DNA of 64,000 nt from NCBI GenBank assembly GCA_028709785.1, contig JAQUTK010000012.1, forward strand, positions 30,738 to 94,737, read 5' to 3'. Origin of the DNA: Bacteroidales bacterium. GTDB lineage: Bacteria; Bacteroidota; Bacteroidia; Bacteroidales; JAQUTK01. This document shows positions 54,701 through 63,406 of the stretch, in pieces (the first letter of the stretch is position 1; every line of letters starts with the position of its first letter). A program made the position numbers and the translations under genes. Below the pieces are notes generated by a model. It was given only the letters and a program-made list of their open reading frames with translations, was not told the origin of the DNA and did not search any database.

Positions 54701-56081
54701 CGAACAAACCAAAATTCTGACAGAACAGAATCCATCCGTTGTCTTTTCAAAACCGGGAACATACTCTGTGACATTGATTGTGGAGAATAAGGCTGGCATC
54801 AACCAGATCACGAATACGAATCTGATCACCGTAACCAATCCGGGAGGTGGAAATGCTCTGAACTTTGACGGTGTCAATGATTATGTACAAATTGATGATA
54901 TCTTCAAAGAGTCACCGCTGAAAGAATTTACCATTGAATGGTGGATGAGCCCATCAGAAAACACGACCGACGGACAGCAAATGGGCGATGCTTCAGGCAC
55001 TATCTTAATGCAAACCACAACGGACGGGAAATTAAGAGTCTTGTTTGATAACAGCAACCAGATGTTATCCCCGTCCATACTAACTATTGGAGAGTGGAGC
55101 CATTATGCGTTTGTATTTGATAACGGTAAAGGGACAATTTATAAAAATGGCGTGAAAGTTACATCCAAAACATTCACTCTGAAAGAAGTTCCCAAATGGA
55201 TCAATGGGTTTAGAATAGGATGCGACAACGCTAAAACAATTCGGGGAACTGTGGATGAGTTCAGAATATGGAGTGTGGCACGAACTGCTGCCCAACTAAT
55301 TGAAACGATATCTGCTCCGATTGAAAACCCGGACGCTTATTCCGGTCTGGAGCTCTATTACAGATTTGATCAGAATACCGGAAATGTGGAAGATGTCATG
55401 AAAAAACACACGGGAAGCCGAATGAACTTCGGACCGGACGGTGATGCCTGGGTAGGATCAGGTGCTTTCAATCTTTCGGTTGATGCCACAAAGATAGAAA
55501 CCACGGTTCGAGAATACAATACAACCAGCGTCATTATCACTTGTTCAAAAGGACTTGGCACAAAACGCATTGTTTTCATCAAGAAAGCAAATGAGAGCGA
55601 TGGTTATCCTACCGATAAAGAGATATATACCGCAAGCACAGAGTGGACTGCTCCCGGAGGCAAACTGGAAGGAAGCGGCTATTACTGTGTAGGCAACAGC
55701 ACGTCAACAGAATATTCAGTAACCGGATTAGAACCATTTACGGACTATGAAGTCATGGTGGTTGAATATCTAATAGAAAATCAATTGCCTGTCTACTTTA
55801 AGACAGCTTCTCATGCCTTCTTCACCACAGGAGCTATAACAGATGAAACGAAGGTGTCAGACCGTGGTACAACAATTATTCAGACCGCTTCTTCCATTGA
55901 GATTCATCTGAATAATGCCGGAAAACACTCGTTGAGTTTTGTCAATATGCTCGGAAAAACGGCCTTTCAAATCACAGAAGACAACAATCACTTCTCTGTA
56001 TCAAAAGAGTCTTTAAAAGAAAACTTTTATATTCTGGATATTGATCATGTAGAAAGCCATAAGATCTTTATCATCCATTAA
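51738..56081 (+). CDS. Secreted papain-like (C1A) cysteine protease with FN3, LamG, PKD and T9SS-like tail
   Basis: With the ATG at 51738 the protein has 1,447 residues; a TTG six codons upstream is unlikely to start it. It has a signal peptide (1-20), a propeptide-like stretch, then a papain-type domain with Cys91 in NQDGGSCGSASAIGYQFT, His257 in YDHAMTFVGYDDD and Asn290 in IIANSWSDGWCNNGFV, a complete catalytic triad. A fibronectin III domain (about 480-570), a LamG-like sandwich (about 580-740), three PKD-like domains and a second LamG-like sandwich follow. The C terminus resembles a T9SS type A sorting domain. It would be a surface or secreted protease. It lies 152 bp after the GH35 gene but has its own promoter. 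Substrate unknown. Confidence 0.85.
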   Translation: MKKNFFFPITFFLFFSGLSAQNTATKEDSIIVDRSKYTDYTPLPKPSNEQKQFYQSILKHSRSIGETRPRKVNNGTDGFFPPIFNQDGGSCGSASAIGYQFTHEINSYRNVNGSLPENIYPTHFTWLLTYHNSGKEEMAMANGIPNSVVYGGKTYSGLFGSQTYEDLFGWMQGYDKWYSAMFNRMKGSSSIGSLEYEENREILKQWLWNHWGDTSFHSGGVAGFGVGISGCTTATIPAGSYEAGKYYIKYWGPGYDHAMTFVGYDDDIEIDLNEDGTIQEDEKGAWIIANSWSDGWCNNGFVYCPYKNARITYNPETKVWGSWITAGVEHIRKDYVPKRTIKISMNYTIRNQIMLSAGISEDTSATKPEKTVDMHHFKYAGNEAPMLGRWKNGMHYESMKFGYDLTDLSAYSDQTKPLKYFFIVSTKTGSTGVGTIDSCAIMNYELDESGLEIPFSSRNVEILNNGQQTILSVVVPGTPLNKPTNLSLAKNSENRISLEWSAPEMSVFSLKGYRVYRQGILLADNLPVSNTTFSDDNSPEGSSYQVSALYSINGKVKESGLSEKVLREIVIEDSHAVKFSNGGFIIPEVFNQPLTKFTIEFWAKPSVVTNWNWHIGPGWGTFLMHFNSDKTICVGYSTSERFYGGSINTNQWSHIAIVVNGPTISLYVNGLLAGSKMFANRNGISNISNFYVGNTGLGAGIQGEIDEFRVWNTARTRAQINNVKGSEIANPSREVNLIGYYKMDTISGKLVDCKGNNHADFVSSDHTMTTQTAVSGSSSLTEVMAGFELPVEGLYPGKVLPLINTSSNGATSFVWNAPEGGLVNKGLANPTVCFEKPGTYDITLIALNSQKADTMTQQIVIEPLPLPKADFAPSFSGVSVDEKIGFINLTKGDFCEYHWYFDGGTPAEATGLHAYTTYSQSGKHTVRLVATNPSGKDSLVREHAVDVLNIIPTADFEADKHSILTGEKVQLTDKSVNEPSAWKWIIEGEQTKILTEQNPSVVFSKPGTYSVTLIVENKAGINQITNTNLITVTNPGGGNALNFDGVNDYVQIDDIFKESPLKEFTIEWWMSPSENTTDGQQMGDASGTILMQTTTDGKLRVLFDNSNQMLSPSILTIGEWSHYAFVFDNGKGTIYKNGVKVTSKTFTLKEVPKWINGFRIGCDNAKTIRGTVDEFRIWSVARTAAQLIETISAPIENPDAYSGLELYYRFDQNTGNVEDVMKKHTGSRMNFGPDGDAWVGSGAFNLSVDATKIETTVREYNTTSVIITCSKGLGTKRIVFIKKANESDGYPTDKEIYTASTEWTAPGGKLEGSGYYCVGNSTSTEYSVTGLEPFTDYEVMVVEYLIENQLPVYFKTASHAFFTTGAITDETKVSDRGTTIIQTASSIEIHLNNAGKHSLSFVNMLGKTAFQITEDNNHFSVSKESLKENFYILDIDHVESHKIFIIH

Positions 56082-56106
56082 ATAGGTTCTTTTATAACTC
56101 TTTCTT

Positions 56107-56150
56107 CAACAACCATCAGACATACAAATGAAAATGTCTGGTGGTTGTTG
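56107..56150 (+). terminator. Intrinsic terminator after the protease gene
   Basis: A 17-bp stem with one G-U pair (56107-56123 with 56134-56150) and a 10-nt loop, followed by TCTTATTTTC. Confidence 0.8.
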
Positions 56151-56194
56151 TCTTATTTTCAATCTGTCCGGCAACTGTAATGATATATTTTGAG

Positions 56195-56202
56195 TACTTT
56201 TG
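56195..56202 (+). promoter_or_regulatory. Candidate -7 box for the LtaS-like gene
   Basis: TACTTTTG followed by C matches TAnnTTTG, 21 nt before the ATG at 56224. No TTG at -33. Confidence 0.45.
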
Positions 56203-56223
56203 CGCAATTTAAAACACAGATAA

Positions 56224-58050
56224 ATGAAAAGTCGCATACTCTCTTTCGTAAAGTATTTTATCTATTGGGTAATCCTCTTTGCGATCATGAAACTATTCTT
56301 CATGCTCTATCACTGGAATATCTCCAGGGACTTTGAACCTGTTCAATGGCTGAAGGTCATTTATTACGGCAAAGTACTGGATTTTTCCATGGCCGGATAT
56401 ATCACTGTTATTCCCGGATTGCTACTTGTTTTATCCTGCTGGATCAAATCAACTCTGATAAAGAAAGTGCTGATTGGCTATCATGCAATCATGCTTTTCA
56501 TTGCAATGTTGATCTATACGGTCGACCTTGAACTTTATTCCTACTGGGGATTCCACCTTGACAACACGGTGTTTTTCTATCTCGAGACTCCCAAAGACGC
56601 GGCTGCCAGTATGACGACCTCTCTGATTTTCTTTGAGGTGACCTTGTTCCTTCTGATGTTTGTTTGCTTCTTATACCTGTTTTTACGTCTCTTCAAACAC
56701 GATTTTACCAATTTCCCGAAGGTCAGGACAGTCACTCCAATCGTCCTTTTCCTATGTACTATCTGTTTGTTTTACCCTATTCGTGGCGGATTCAATGTTT
56801 CAACCATGAATATCGGGAAGGCCTATTTCAGCGATAAGATGTATCTCAACCACTGTGCCATCAATCCCACCTTCTTTTTTATGCAGTCATTCTTCAGGCA
56901 AAAAATTGATGTTTCGCGGTACAGTTACATGGATAACAAAGAGGCTCTTGCAAAATGCAGCGAATTACTCTCTCAAAAAGAGAAAGTGAACACCGACACG
57001 TTGCTGAAAACGCAACGTCCTAACATCATTTTTATTATTCTTGAAAGTTTCTCCTCAACGATTGCCGCGCCATTAGGCGGACTGCCCGATGTAGCTCCAA
57101 ATCTGAACAGGTATTGCGAAGAGGGTGTCTTATTTACAAATATGTATGCCAGCAGCTTTCGTACCGACCGCGGACTCGTATCCATATTCAGCGGCTATCC
57201 CGGACAGCCCACGAGTTCGATTATGAGATACCCGGCAAAAACACAGACACTTCCATTTTTCTCCAAAGACCTGCTTGAAGCCGGATATGATCTGAAATTC
57301 TATTACGGAGGTGATGAAGATTTTACGAATATGCGTTCATATATGATCGCTGGAGGATTTAAAAGCAGAATTTCTGATAAAGATTTCCCGTTGAAAGACA
57401 AATTATCCAAATGGGGAGCACATGATCATCTGGTATTCAATAAATTGAAGGAAGACCTGACTACAAACACAAAGCAGCCTTTCTTGAAAGCAATGCTTAC
57501 TCAAAGTAGCCATGAGCCTTTTAAAGTTCCCGGATCAAAGAAATTTGACGATCTCTATCTCAACTCCATTGCCTATTCAGACAGTTGTCTGGGAGACTTT
57601 CTGGACTCATTCAAGAAATCTCCACTCTGGGACAATACACTTATCATTCTGACAGCTGATCATGGTATGAAGTATCCGAAAACGATGTTGAACCATATTC
57701 CCGAACGGTATGATATTCCGGTATTGTGGCTGGGTGGCGCGATCAAAGGGGCTAAAAAGATAGAAACGATGGCCTCACAAATTGACATCGCTCCGACTTT
57801 ATTGGCCCAGTTGGGGATGCGTACCGATTCCTATACCTTTGGGAAAAATATACTTGGAAAAGATGTTAAGCCCTTCGCTTTTTATTCGTTTATCGATGGA
57901 TTCGGTTTCATGACTCCTGAAAGCCGGGTAGTCTATGACTGCCAGGCAAAAAAGGTCATACTCTCGGAAGGTGCTGATCCCGAGACAAACCTCACAAACG
58001 GAAAAGCATTCCTGCAAAGCCTCTACCTGGATCTTGAAAGCAGACACTGA
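56224..58050 (+). CDS. LtaS-like membrane sulfatase-fold phosphotransferase
   Basis: A 608-residue protein: five membrane helices in the first ~190 residues, then a periplasmic alkaline-phosphatase/sulfatase-fold domain. The catalytic pieces match lipoteichoic acid synthase relatives: Glu274 in IILESFSST, the Thr314 nucleophile in SFRTDRG, a conserved KWGAHDH block and Asp479-His480 in LTADHGM. In Firmicutes LtaS transfers phosphoglycerol. Gram-negative relatives such as OpgB or EptA modify glycans or lipid A, so the Bacteroidetes version may transfer a phospho-head-group to an envelope glycan. Its TGA overlaps the ATG of yraN by one base, coupling the two genes. Confidence 0.85.
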   Translation: MKSRILSFVKYFIYWVILFAIMKLFFMLYHWNISRDFEPVQWLKVIYYGKVLDFSMAGYITVIPGLLLVLSCWIKSTLIKKVLIGYHAIMLFIAMLIYTVDLELYSYWGFHLDNTVFFYLETPKDAAASMTTSLIFFEVTLFLLMFVCFLYLFLRLFKHDFTNFPKVRTVTPIVLFLCTICLFYPIRGGFNVSTMNIGKAYFSDKMYLNHCAINPTFFFMQSFFRQKIDVSRYSYMDNKEALAKCSELLSQKEKVNTDTLLKTQRPNIIFIILESFSSTIAAPLGGLPDVAPNLNRYCEEGVLFTNMYASSFRTDRGLVSIFSGYPGQPTSSIMRYPAKTQTLPFFSKDLLEAGYDLKFYYGGDEDFTNMRSYMIAGGFKSRISDKDFPLKDKLSKWGAHDHLVFNKLKEDLTTNTKQPFLKAMLTQSSHEPFKVPGSKKFDDLYLNSIAYSDSCLGDFLDSFKKSPLWDNTLIILTADHGMKYPKTMLNHIPERYDIPVLWLGGAIKGAKKIETMASQIDIAPTLLAQLGMRTDSYTFGKNILGKDVKPFAFYSFIDGFGFMTPESRVVYDCQAKKVILSEGADPETNLTNGKAFLQSLYLDLESRH

Positions 58051-58415
58051 TGGCTGCTCACAATGAAATAGGAAAAGCAGGGGAAGAAGCAGCAACACGC
58101 TTACTGCAAGAGAAAGGATACACGATTCGCCACCGGAACTGGCGAAGTGGAAGAAAAGAGCTGGATATCGTCGCCGAGAATGACAACTTTCTGGTAGTAG
58201 TAGAAGTCAAAACCCGTTCCACGTCAACGTTCGAATACCCGGAGGATGCTGTCAGTGCGCTCAAAATCCGACGTCTTATTCATGCCACGGATGCCTATAT
58301 ACGGTGTTTTCATATCAACAAAGAGGTTCGATTTGACGTGATATCCATTATCGGCGAACCGGGCAATTTCACACTTGAACATATAGAAGACTCCTTTTTA
58401 CCCCCAGCTAACTAG
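58050..58415 (+). CDS. YraN/UPF0102 family endonuclease-fold protein
   Basis: A 121-residue protein of the UPF0102 (YraN) family. GKAGEEAATRLLQEKGY, ELDIVAENDNFLVVVEVKTRS and the FDVISI segment form the PD-(D/E)xK nuclease-like core: Asp in ELDIV, then Glu and Lys in VEVKTR. Its role in the cell is not settled; a Holliday-junction or DNA-processing role has been suggested from the fold. The ATG shares one base with the preceding TGA, and birA starts 2 bp after its stop. Confidence 0.9.
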   Translation: MAAHNEIGKAGEEAATRLLQEKGYTIRHRNWRSGRKELDIVAENDNFLVVVEVKTRSTSTFEYPEDAVSALKIRRLIHATDAYIRCFHINKEVRFDVISIIGEPGNFTLEHIEDSFLPPAN

Positions 58416-58417
58416 TT

Positions 58418-59155
58418 ATGACTCCAATCATCAGACATCTTGAAGAAACAACATCCACCAATACCTACCTTCAGGAGTGGATCGTGAAAGAGGAAGTACC
58501 TGAAGGATCTGTCGTCACTGCGAGGATCCAGACACAGGGAAGAGGGCAGGCAGGCAACAAATGGAGTGCTGAACAGGGCAAAAATCTGACCTTCAGCATG
58601 GTTTTATATCCCGAATTTGTTCCCGTCAACGAACAGTTTATCATCTCTCAGATTGTAGCGCTTGCGGTCAAAGAGACGCTGAGTCTCTACGTTCCCGATG
58701 TCTCCATCAAATGGCCAAATGACATCTATTACCGCGATAAAAAGATAACCGGAATCCTGATTGAAAACAATCTGACAGCAAAGACGTTCTCTTCTTCCAT
58801 CATCGGCATTGGTATCAATATCAATCAACAGGAGTTTCCGGAGAACCTGCCTAATCCGGTTTCACTTATTCAAATTATCGGCAAAGAAGTATCAACAGAT
58901 GAAGTGCTGGAGCAGTTTCTCAGTAGAATACGCTGCTATTACAGTCAAATCCGTGAAGACAAAGAGTCTGTACGCTCCCAATACTTCCATTCTCTGTATA
59001 GGCATGAAGGCGTTTACACCTTCTATGACGTCCTCCGGAAAGAGGAAATCAAGGCCTCCATTCTTTCAGTGGAGAACAACGGAATGCTATGCCTGAAAAA
59101 AGACGATGGTGAGATACGATCCTATTGGTTCAAGGAAGTGCAATACATCCTCTGA
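58418..59155 (+). CDS. birA: Biotin--[acetyl-CoA-carboxylase] ligase (BirA, class I)
   Basis: This enzyme activates biotin as biotinyl-AMP and attaches it to the biotin carboxyl carrier protein. It has 245 residues. The N terminus starts directly with the ligase domain (ETTSTNTYLQ), without a DNA-binding helix-turn-helix, so it is a pure ligase and not a bio repressor. The nucleotide loop is GRGQAGNKW (41-49), KWPNDIYY (from Lys98) is the catalytic region and GIGININQQ follows. The C-terminal small domain is also visible. The gene ends 2 bp from the convergent heparinase-like gene, with no space for a normal terminator. Confidence 0.95.
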   Translation: MTPIIRHLEETTSTNTYLQEWIVKEEVPEGSVVTARIQTQGRGQAGNKWSAEQGKNLTFSMVLYPEFVPVNEQFIISQIVALAVKETLSLYVPDVSIKWPNDIYYRDKKITGILIENNLTAKTFSSSIIGIGININQQEFPENLPNPVSLIQIIGKEVSTDEVLEQFLSRIRCYYSQIREDKESVRSQYFHSLYRHEGVYTFYDVLRKEEIKASILSVENNGMLCLKKDDGEIRSYWFKEVQYIL

Positions 59156-59168
59156 AACTATTTCAGAG
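59150..59168. other. Small hairpin holding both stop codons of convergent genes
   Basis: An 8-bp perfect stem (59150-59157 with 59161-59168, ctctgaaa/tttcagag) with a 3-nt loop. The birA TGA (59153-59155) lies in the left arm and the heparinase TAG (minus strand, 59160-59158) is the loop. No T tract follows on either side, so it is not a standard intrinsic terminator. Confidence 0.55.
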
Positions 59169-61059
59169 TAACCGAATAGGTGTATGTTCCTTGTTTCTTC
59201 ATCTCTTTTGCCTGAAGGGAGATACGGAAGATCTCTTTTCCCCACACACTCGAAAGCCGGGGATCCTCAAGAGCAACAAGTTCGAAGGAAGCTGTAAACT
59301 CTTTCGCATCATAAGAGAGTTCAACCTCTCTTTTTCCAACCAGAAGCACAATCTTTCCTGCTGTGGATACATCAGGCTTTTGCCAGGTCATGAAATGAAT
59401 TACGTTAGGTTGGAGGAGTGCCTCCAACTTAAACGATTCTTTTATCTGCAATCCCTTCTTTCCTAATGCGTACGAACGCACCCACGAGTTAATGGCGGAT
59501 TCTTTCGGATAGGCTCCCGAGATATCCGTAGAGAAAAGATTTTTAGCTGAATCAAAGCGTGTATTTTTTGCCTTGTATTGCCCTCCATCCTTTTGAGAAA
59601 AACCATTCACTTGAGGCAGATTGTGGTAATCACTCTGCATCGTCCAGATAGTATAACGCTCGGAAGAGAAAGTCTGACGGGTATAAGTACCAACTCCGGC
59701 ATCAATAAAGAGAGGTATTGTATCGACATACAAAGAAAAAGTGCCTAAATCATTGTGATTATGACTTTCCGCGTTAAAGCCTCCTTTTGTGGCCAGCATG
59801 AAAACGTCGTTGCGCATGTAGCACACTTCTGTTTCCGGATACCATGAGTAAGGTGCACGCGAGAGCTCCCCTTTTGTCTGAATAAGTTCGTCTCTGCATT
59901 GCATGGTTTTAAAAATCCGGAAGATATCCCTTCCGTTCATTGCCGGCACCTTTCCCTGCGCCAAATAGGCTGCAAAAGCCATCATTTCCTTGCTCCCGGT
60001 CGCCTTTCCATATCGAAAAATCAGTGGAGAATCACCACCCCCCTGAGCTGAAGCATCGGCAAAATTAACCACCCATCCATTGCCTACATAGGAACGGGAA
60101 ATAAACTCTCCCATATTGCGGATCATCGCATTGTCAAAGATAGTGATCTTACCATCGGTCACTTCACTTAATAACTGAAGATAATCAAACATTTTTCCGG
60201 CGGCATGTCCCCAGTAGCTTGTTCCTTCCTCACAGGCTCCATCTTCATGATTATAATTGATAAAATGATCGACAGAGACCATGGAACGATAGACTGCACG
60301 CGCCAATTTATCAGGATCATTCTCCAACAACATATAGGTCTCTAATGCATTGAAGTTACACCACACATTCCAGTTATTGGTAGCTTTCAGCCACCAGAAA
60401 GTATCGTTATTCACATACGGATCAAGTATCCGTTTCTGAAGTTCCGAGCGCAAACGTTCGGCGATCAGCGGAGTAACCTTATCAAACTCAGGTTTCATAT
60501 AGTAATATATCCAGGAAAAGGCAGATGCCATATCACCGGAAGTCAGTTCGATGATCTGCTCTTTATAGTCCGGCAGCGAACTTTTATCTTTCTGGATACC
60601 CAGGTGGGCAGAAAGTGCCCAGGAAGTCATTTCACAATAGAAGAAGGTACCGTTTATCAGTTGCGGAATGAAACGCCCCTTCCCCTCAGCCAGTTCGGCG
60701 AGAAATAGATCAGTCACCGCGTTATTGTTATCTTCAAAAGGATTTTCCATTACCTTTCGCGAACCACTTTTTGCAAACTCCAGATAATCGGTGGCCTTGA
60801 TCACTTTCCATGAATAGGAAAGACGCGACTCTCCCCGCCGGATATAGATATCTTTGGAAGGGCCGAAAAGAGTGTCCCATCCCTGCCGATCACTATATGC
60901 AGGATAGGTTACCCACTTCTGATTCATGACAAGCACTTCCTTCAAACGGTTGATGTCTGCTTTTTTCTGTAGCAGATCGCGTTGGCTATAAGCCAAAGAT
61001 GGCCCTGCTATTCCAACGAATAACAAGACCATCGATAGAAAACTGATGATGTTTCTCAT
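59158..61059 (-). CDS. Heparinase II/III family polysaccharide lyase
   Basis: A 633-residue exported protein with a signal peptide (about 1-24, ending PSLAYS). Residues about 30-370 form an alpha-helical toroid-like region (NNDTFWWLKATNNWNVWCNF and GTSYWGHAAGKMFDYL carry the Tyr/His/Asn features of alginate/heparin-type lyases). The C-terminal beta-sandwich contains SHNHNDLGTFSLYVDTI and FIDAGVGTYTRQTFSSERYT, typical of the heparinase II/III domain with its metal-binding histidines. It is probably a uronate-polysaccharide or oligosaccharide lyase in the periplasm. It starts 18 bp after the acyl-CoA synthetase gene, so co-transcription is likely. Substrate unknown. Confidence 0.85.
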   Translation of the reverse strand: MRNIISFLSMVLLFVGIAGPSLAYSQRDLLQKKADINRLKEVLVMNQKWVTYPAYSDRQGWDTLFGPSKDIYIRRGESRLSYSWKVIKATDYLEFAKSGSRKVMENPFEDNNNAVTDLFLAELAEGKGRFIPQLINGTFFYCEMTSWALSAHLGIQKDKSSLPDYKEQIIELTSGDMASAFSWIYYYMKPEFDKVTPLIAERLRSELQKRILDPYVNNDTFWWLKATNNWNVWCNFNALETYMLLENDPDKLARAVYRSMVSVDHFINYNHEDGACEEGTSYWGHAAGKMFDYLQLLSEVTDGKITIFDNAMIRNMGEFISRSYVGNGWVVNFADASAQGGGDSPLIFRYGKATGSKEMMAFAAYLAQGKVPAMNGRDIFRIFKTMQCRDELIQTKGELSRAPYSWYPETEVCYMRNDVFMLATKGGFNAESHNHNDLGTFSLYVDTIPLFIDAGVGTYTRQTFSSERYTIWTMQSDYHNLPQVNGFSQKDGGQYKAKNTRFDSAKNLFSTDISGAYPKESAINSWVRSYALGKKGLQIKESFKLEALLQPNVIHFMTWQKPDVSTAGKIVLLVGKREVELSYDAKEFTASFELVALEDPRLSSVWGKEIFRISLQAKEMKKQGTYTYSVTLK

Positions 61060-61077
61060 CCTATTGTGCCTCTTTGT

Positions 61078-62727
61078 TTATATCACCTCAATACCTTGCT
61101 GTTTACAAAGTTCAAGACTCATTTCTCTCAATTTATATTTTTGGATCTTACCGCTGCCGGTCATCGGAAACTGTTCCAGGAAGAAGACATATTTCGGAAT
61201 CTTATGACGGGATATCTTCCCTTTACAGAATTCACGCACATCCCCCGAACACATATCCACCCCCTTTTGAAGAATGATAAAGGCACCGACCTCTTCTCCG
61301 TATTTCTTTGAAGGGACTGCTGCAACCTGCACATCCTTCACTCCCGGCATGTGATACAAAAACTCTTCTATCTCACGCGGGTACACATTTTCACCTCCAC
61401 GGATGATCATGTCTTTGATGCGTCCTGTAATCGTATAATTACCTTTTTCATCTTTCACGCCAAGATCGCCGGAATGCAAATAGCCGTTCGCGTCAATAAT
61501 CTCTTTTGTAGCTGCCTCATTTTTGTAATATCCCTTCATCAGGTTATAACCACGGCAGCACATTTCACCGATGACACCGGTGGGACATTCTTCCAGAGTC
61601 TCCGGATTGATAACAGCCACTTCTGTAAACTCATAGTCATAGCCCACCGTATTGCATCGTTCCTCAAATGACTGCTCGATACGTGTCTGCGTCATGCCCG
61701 GAGCTGTTTCTGTCAGTCCGTAAACACTGGTTACATGCATGTGCATCTTTTCCTGTACCTGACGCATCACCTCTACCGGACACAGAGCTCCGGCCATAAT
61801 ACCGGTACGCAGACTGGTCAGGTCAAACATATCAAACATCGGGTGGTTTAGTTCGGCAATAAACATAGTGGGCACTCCATAAACAGCAGTACATCTCTCT
61901 TTGTGAATAGATGCAAGTGTAATCAGGGGATCAAAACGCTCTACCACCACCTCTGTACAACCATGAGTCAGACAGTTCATCGTGGCCAACACGACTCCAA
62001 AGCAGTGAAACAAAGGTACACAGACACACAGTTTATCGTCACTGGTAAACTTCATGTGCTCACCGGTAAGGTATCCGTTATTGGCGATATTGTGGTGCGA
62101 TAACATCACTCCCTTCGGAAAGCCTGTTGTTCCCGAAGTGTACTGCATATTGACCACATCGTGGCAATTCACCTGTTTCTTCAATTCGTCCAGTTGTTCA
62201 TCCGGAGTATGCGACCCGAGCAGCAGGATCTCTGCTGTATTATACATACCCCTGTACTTTTCCTGACCGATAAAGATAACATTGCGCATATTCGGAAAAC
62301 GTTCACTCTTTAAATGTCCGCGCTGACAACTCTTCAACTCCGGAAGCATTTGATAGGTCATCTCCACATAATCACTGTCAAACGTACCGTTTGTAATCAG
62401 CAAGGTATGCATATCTGAGTTTTCCGTCAGATACTCCAGTTCATTCTGTTTGTAATTGGTATTTACGGTCACATAGATCGCACCGATCTTTGCGCAAGCA
62501 TACAGATAAGTCAACCAATCGGGCACATTCTGAGCCCAGATACCCACATGCGAACCGCGGGTAACACCAATGGAAATCAATCCTTTGGCGGCATCATTGA
62601 CGCGTTGGTCAAACTCTTTCCATGTATAGCGAAGATTTCTGTCTGAATAGACCAGATATTCTTTATCAGGAGTGGTCTTTGCCCAGTATTCGAGCCAGTC
62701 TCCCAGTGTTCTGTCAAATAACTGCAT
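61078..62727 (-). CDS. AMP-binding acyl-CoA synthetase (fatty acid--CoA ligase)
   Basis: A 549-residue ANL-superfamily enzyme that activates a carboxylic acid as an acyl-adenylate and then forms the CoA thioester. Motif A5-like [12 protein letters not shown], the P-loop-like [35 protein letters not shown] and the C-terminal catalytic lysine in [13 protein letters not shown] are all intact. Overall it resembles medium/long-chain fatty acid CoA ligases. It lies 11 bp after an XRE-cupin regulator gene, an arrangement that suggests regulation tied to fatty or organic acid availability. Confidence 0.93.
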   Translation of the reverse strand: MQLFDRTLGDWLEYWAKTTPDKEYLVYSDRNLRYTWKEFDQRVNDAAKGLISIGVTRGSHVGIWAQNVPDWLTYLYACAKIGAIYVTVNTNYKQNELEYLTENSDMHTLLITNGTFDSDYVEMTYQMLPELKSCQRGHLKSERFPNMRNVIFIGQEKYRGMYNTAEILLLGSHTPDEQLDELKKQVNCHDVVNMQYTSGTTGFPKGVMLSHHNIANNGYLTGEHMKFTSDDKLCVCVPLFHCFGVVLATMNCLTHGCTEVVVERFDPLITLASIHKERCTAVYGVPTMFIAELNHPMFDMFDLTSLRTGIMAGALCPVEVMRQVQEKMHMHVTSVYGLTETAPGMTQTRIEQSFEERCNTVGYDYEFTEVAVINPETLEECPTGVIGEMCCRGYNLMKGYYKNEAATKEIIDANGYLHSGDLGVKDEKGNYTITGRIKDMIIRGGENVYPREIEEFLYHMPGVKDVQVAAVPSKKYGEEVGAFIILQKGVDMCSGDVREFCKGKISRHKIPKYVFFLEQFPMTGSGKIQKYKLREMSLELCKQQGIEVI

Positions 62728-62738
62728 AGTCCCTAAGA

Positions 62739-63305
62739 TTAAATTGGCGTGTAAACAACGGCAAGAATACGAGCTGTGGAACTATTCGCTGCATGTACAT
62801 GATGAGCAACGATTGAATCATAGTAGATGCTGTCACCTGCTTCAAGAGCATAGTTATCTTTACCATAGTTCACTTCAATCTTTCCTTCCAGTACATAAAT
62901 GAATTCTTCTCCTTCATGAGAAGAAGAGTTGAACTCTGAAGCACCTGTCGGGTCAACCTGGATAACAAAAGGCTCCATGTGACGATCTGTCTTGGTTGCA
63001 GCAAGCGAATGATAACCCATACTTTTGCTCTCGTTCTCCGTGTTGTTGGTAAAACGTATGGTCTCCTGACTGTTGCCCTGGCGGCAGACTACCGGACCAA
63101 AGTTTTCCTGATCATCCAGGAAAGTTCCTAAACGTACACCCAGCGCACGAGCTATCTTAATAAGAGGGGTTAGTGAAGGAAGCAGATTATCCTCTTCAAT
63201 GGTTTCTACTTGCTTTATGGACAAGCCGCTACGTTGTGCGACCTCTTCCCGTGTAATTTTTTGCAATTCACGTACAGACTTAATTTTTTCTCCTACGTTA
63301 TTCAT
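62739..63305 (-). CDS. XRE-family transcriptional regulator with cupin domain
   Basis: A 188-residue regulator with the ATG at 63305; the frame is open 25 codons further upstream but the extension overlaps the promoter and looks non-coding. Residues about 6-62 form a lambda-repressor-type HTH ([20 protein letters not shown]). Residues about 110-185 form a cupin ([38 protein letters not shown]) that should bind a small ligand and often a metal. As the first gene before an acyl-CoA synthetase it probably controls that operon in response to a substrate of the pathway. Confidence 0.9.
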   Translation of the reverse strand: MNNVGEKIKSVRELQKITREEVAQRSGLSIKQVETIEEDNLLPSLTPLIKIARALGVRLGTFLDDQENFGPVVCRQGNSQETIRFTNNTENESKSMGYHSLAATKTDRHMEPFVIQVDPTGASEFNSSSHEGEEFIYVLEGKIEVNYGKDNYALEAGDSIYYDSIVAHHVHAANSSTARILAVVYTPI

Positions 63306-63377
63306 ACAAACTATTCCTTTAGTGTTTATATACTTATGATATAGACGTTCTTCCAGATGACAAGAACGAATCGGCCG

Positions 63378-63406
63378 CAAAAATACGAAAATCTTTTAGA
63401 AAACAA
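63378..63406 (-). promoter_or_regulatory. Promoter of the XRE-cupin / acyl-CoA synthetase operon
   Basis: On the minus strand TTG (63406-63404), 18 nt, then TATTTTTG (63385-63378) followed by C fits the Bacteroidetes consensus. The leader would be about 65 nt. Confidence 0.65.

Noticed and set aside
45749..56081. Polysaccharide utilisation locus (PUL)
   Set aside because: No SusC/SusD pair, hybrid two-component system or ECF sigma/anti-sigma genes are present, so only isolated glycosidases can be claimed.
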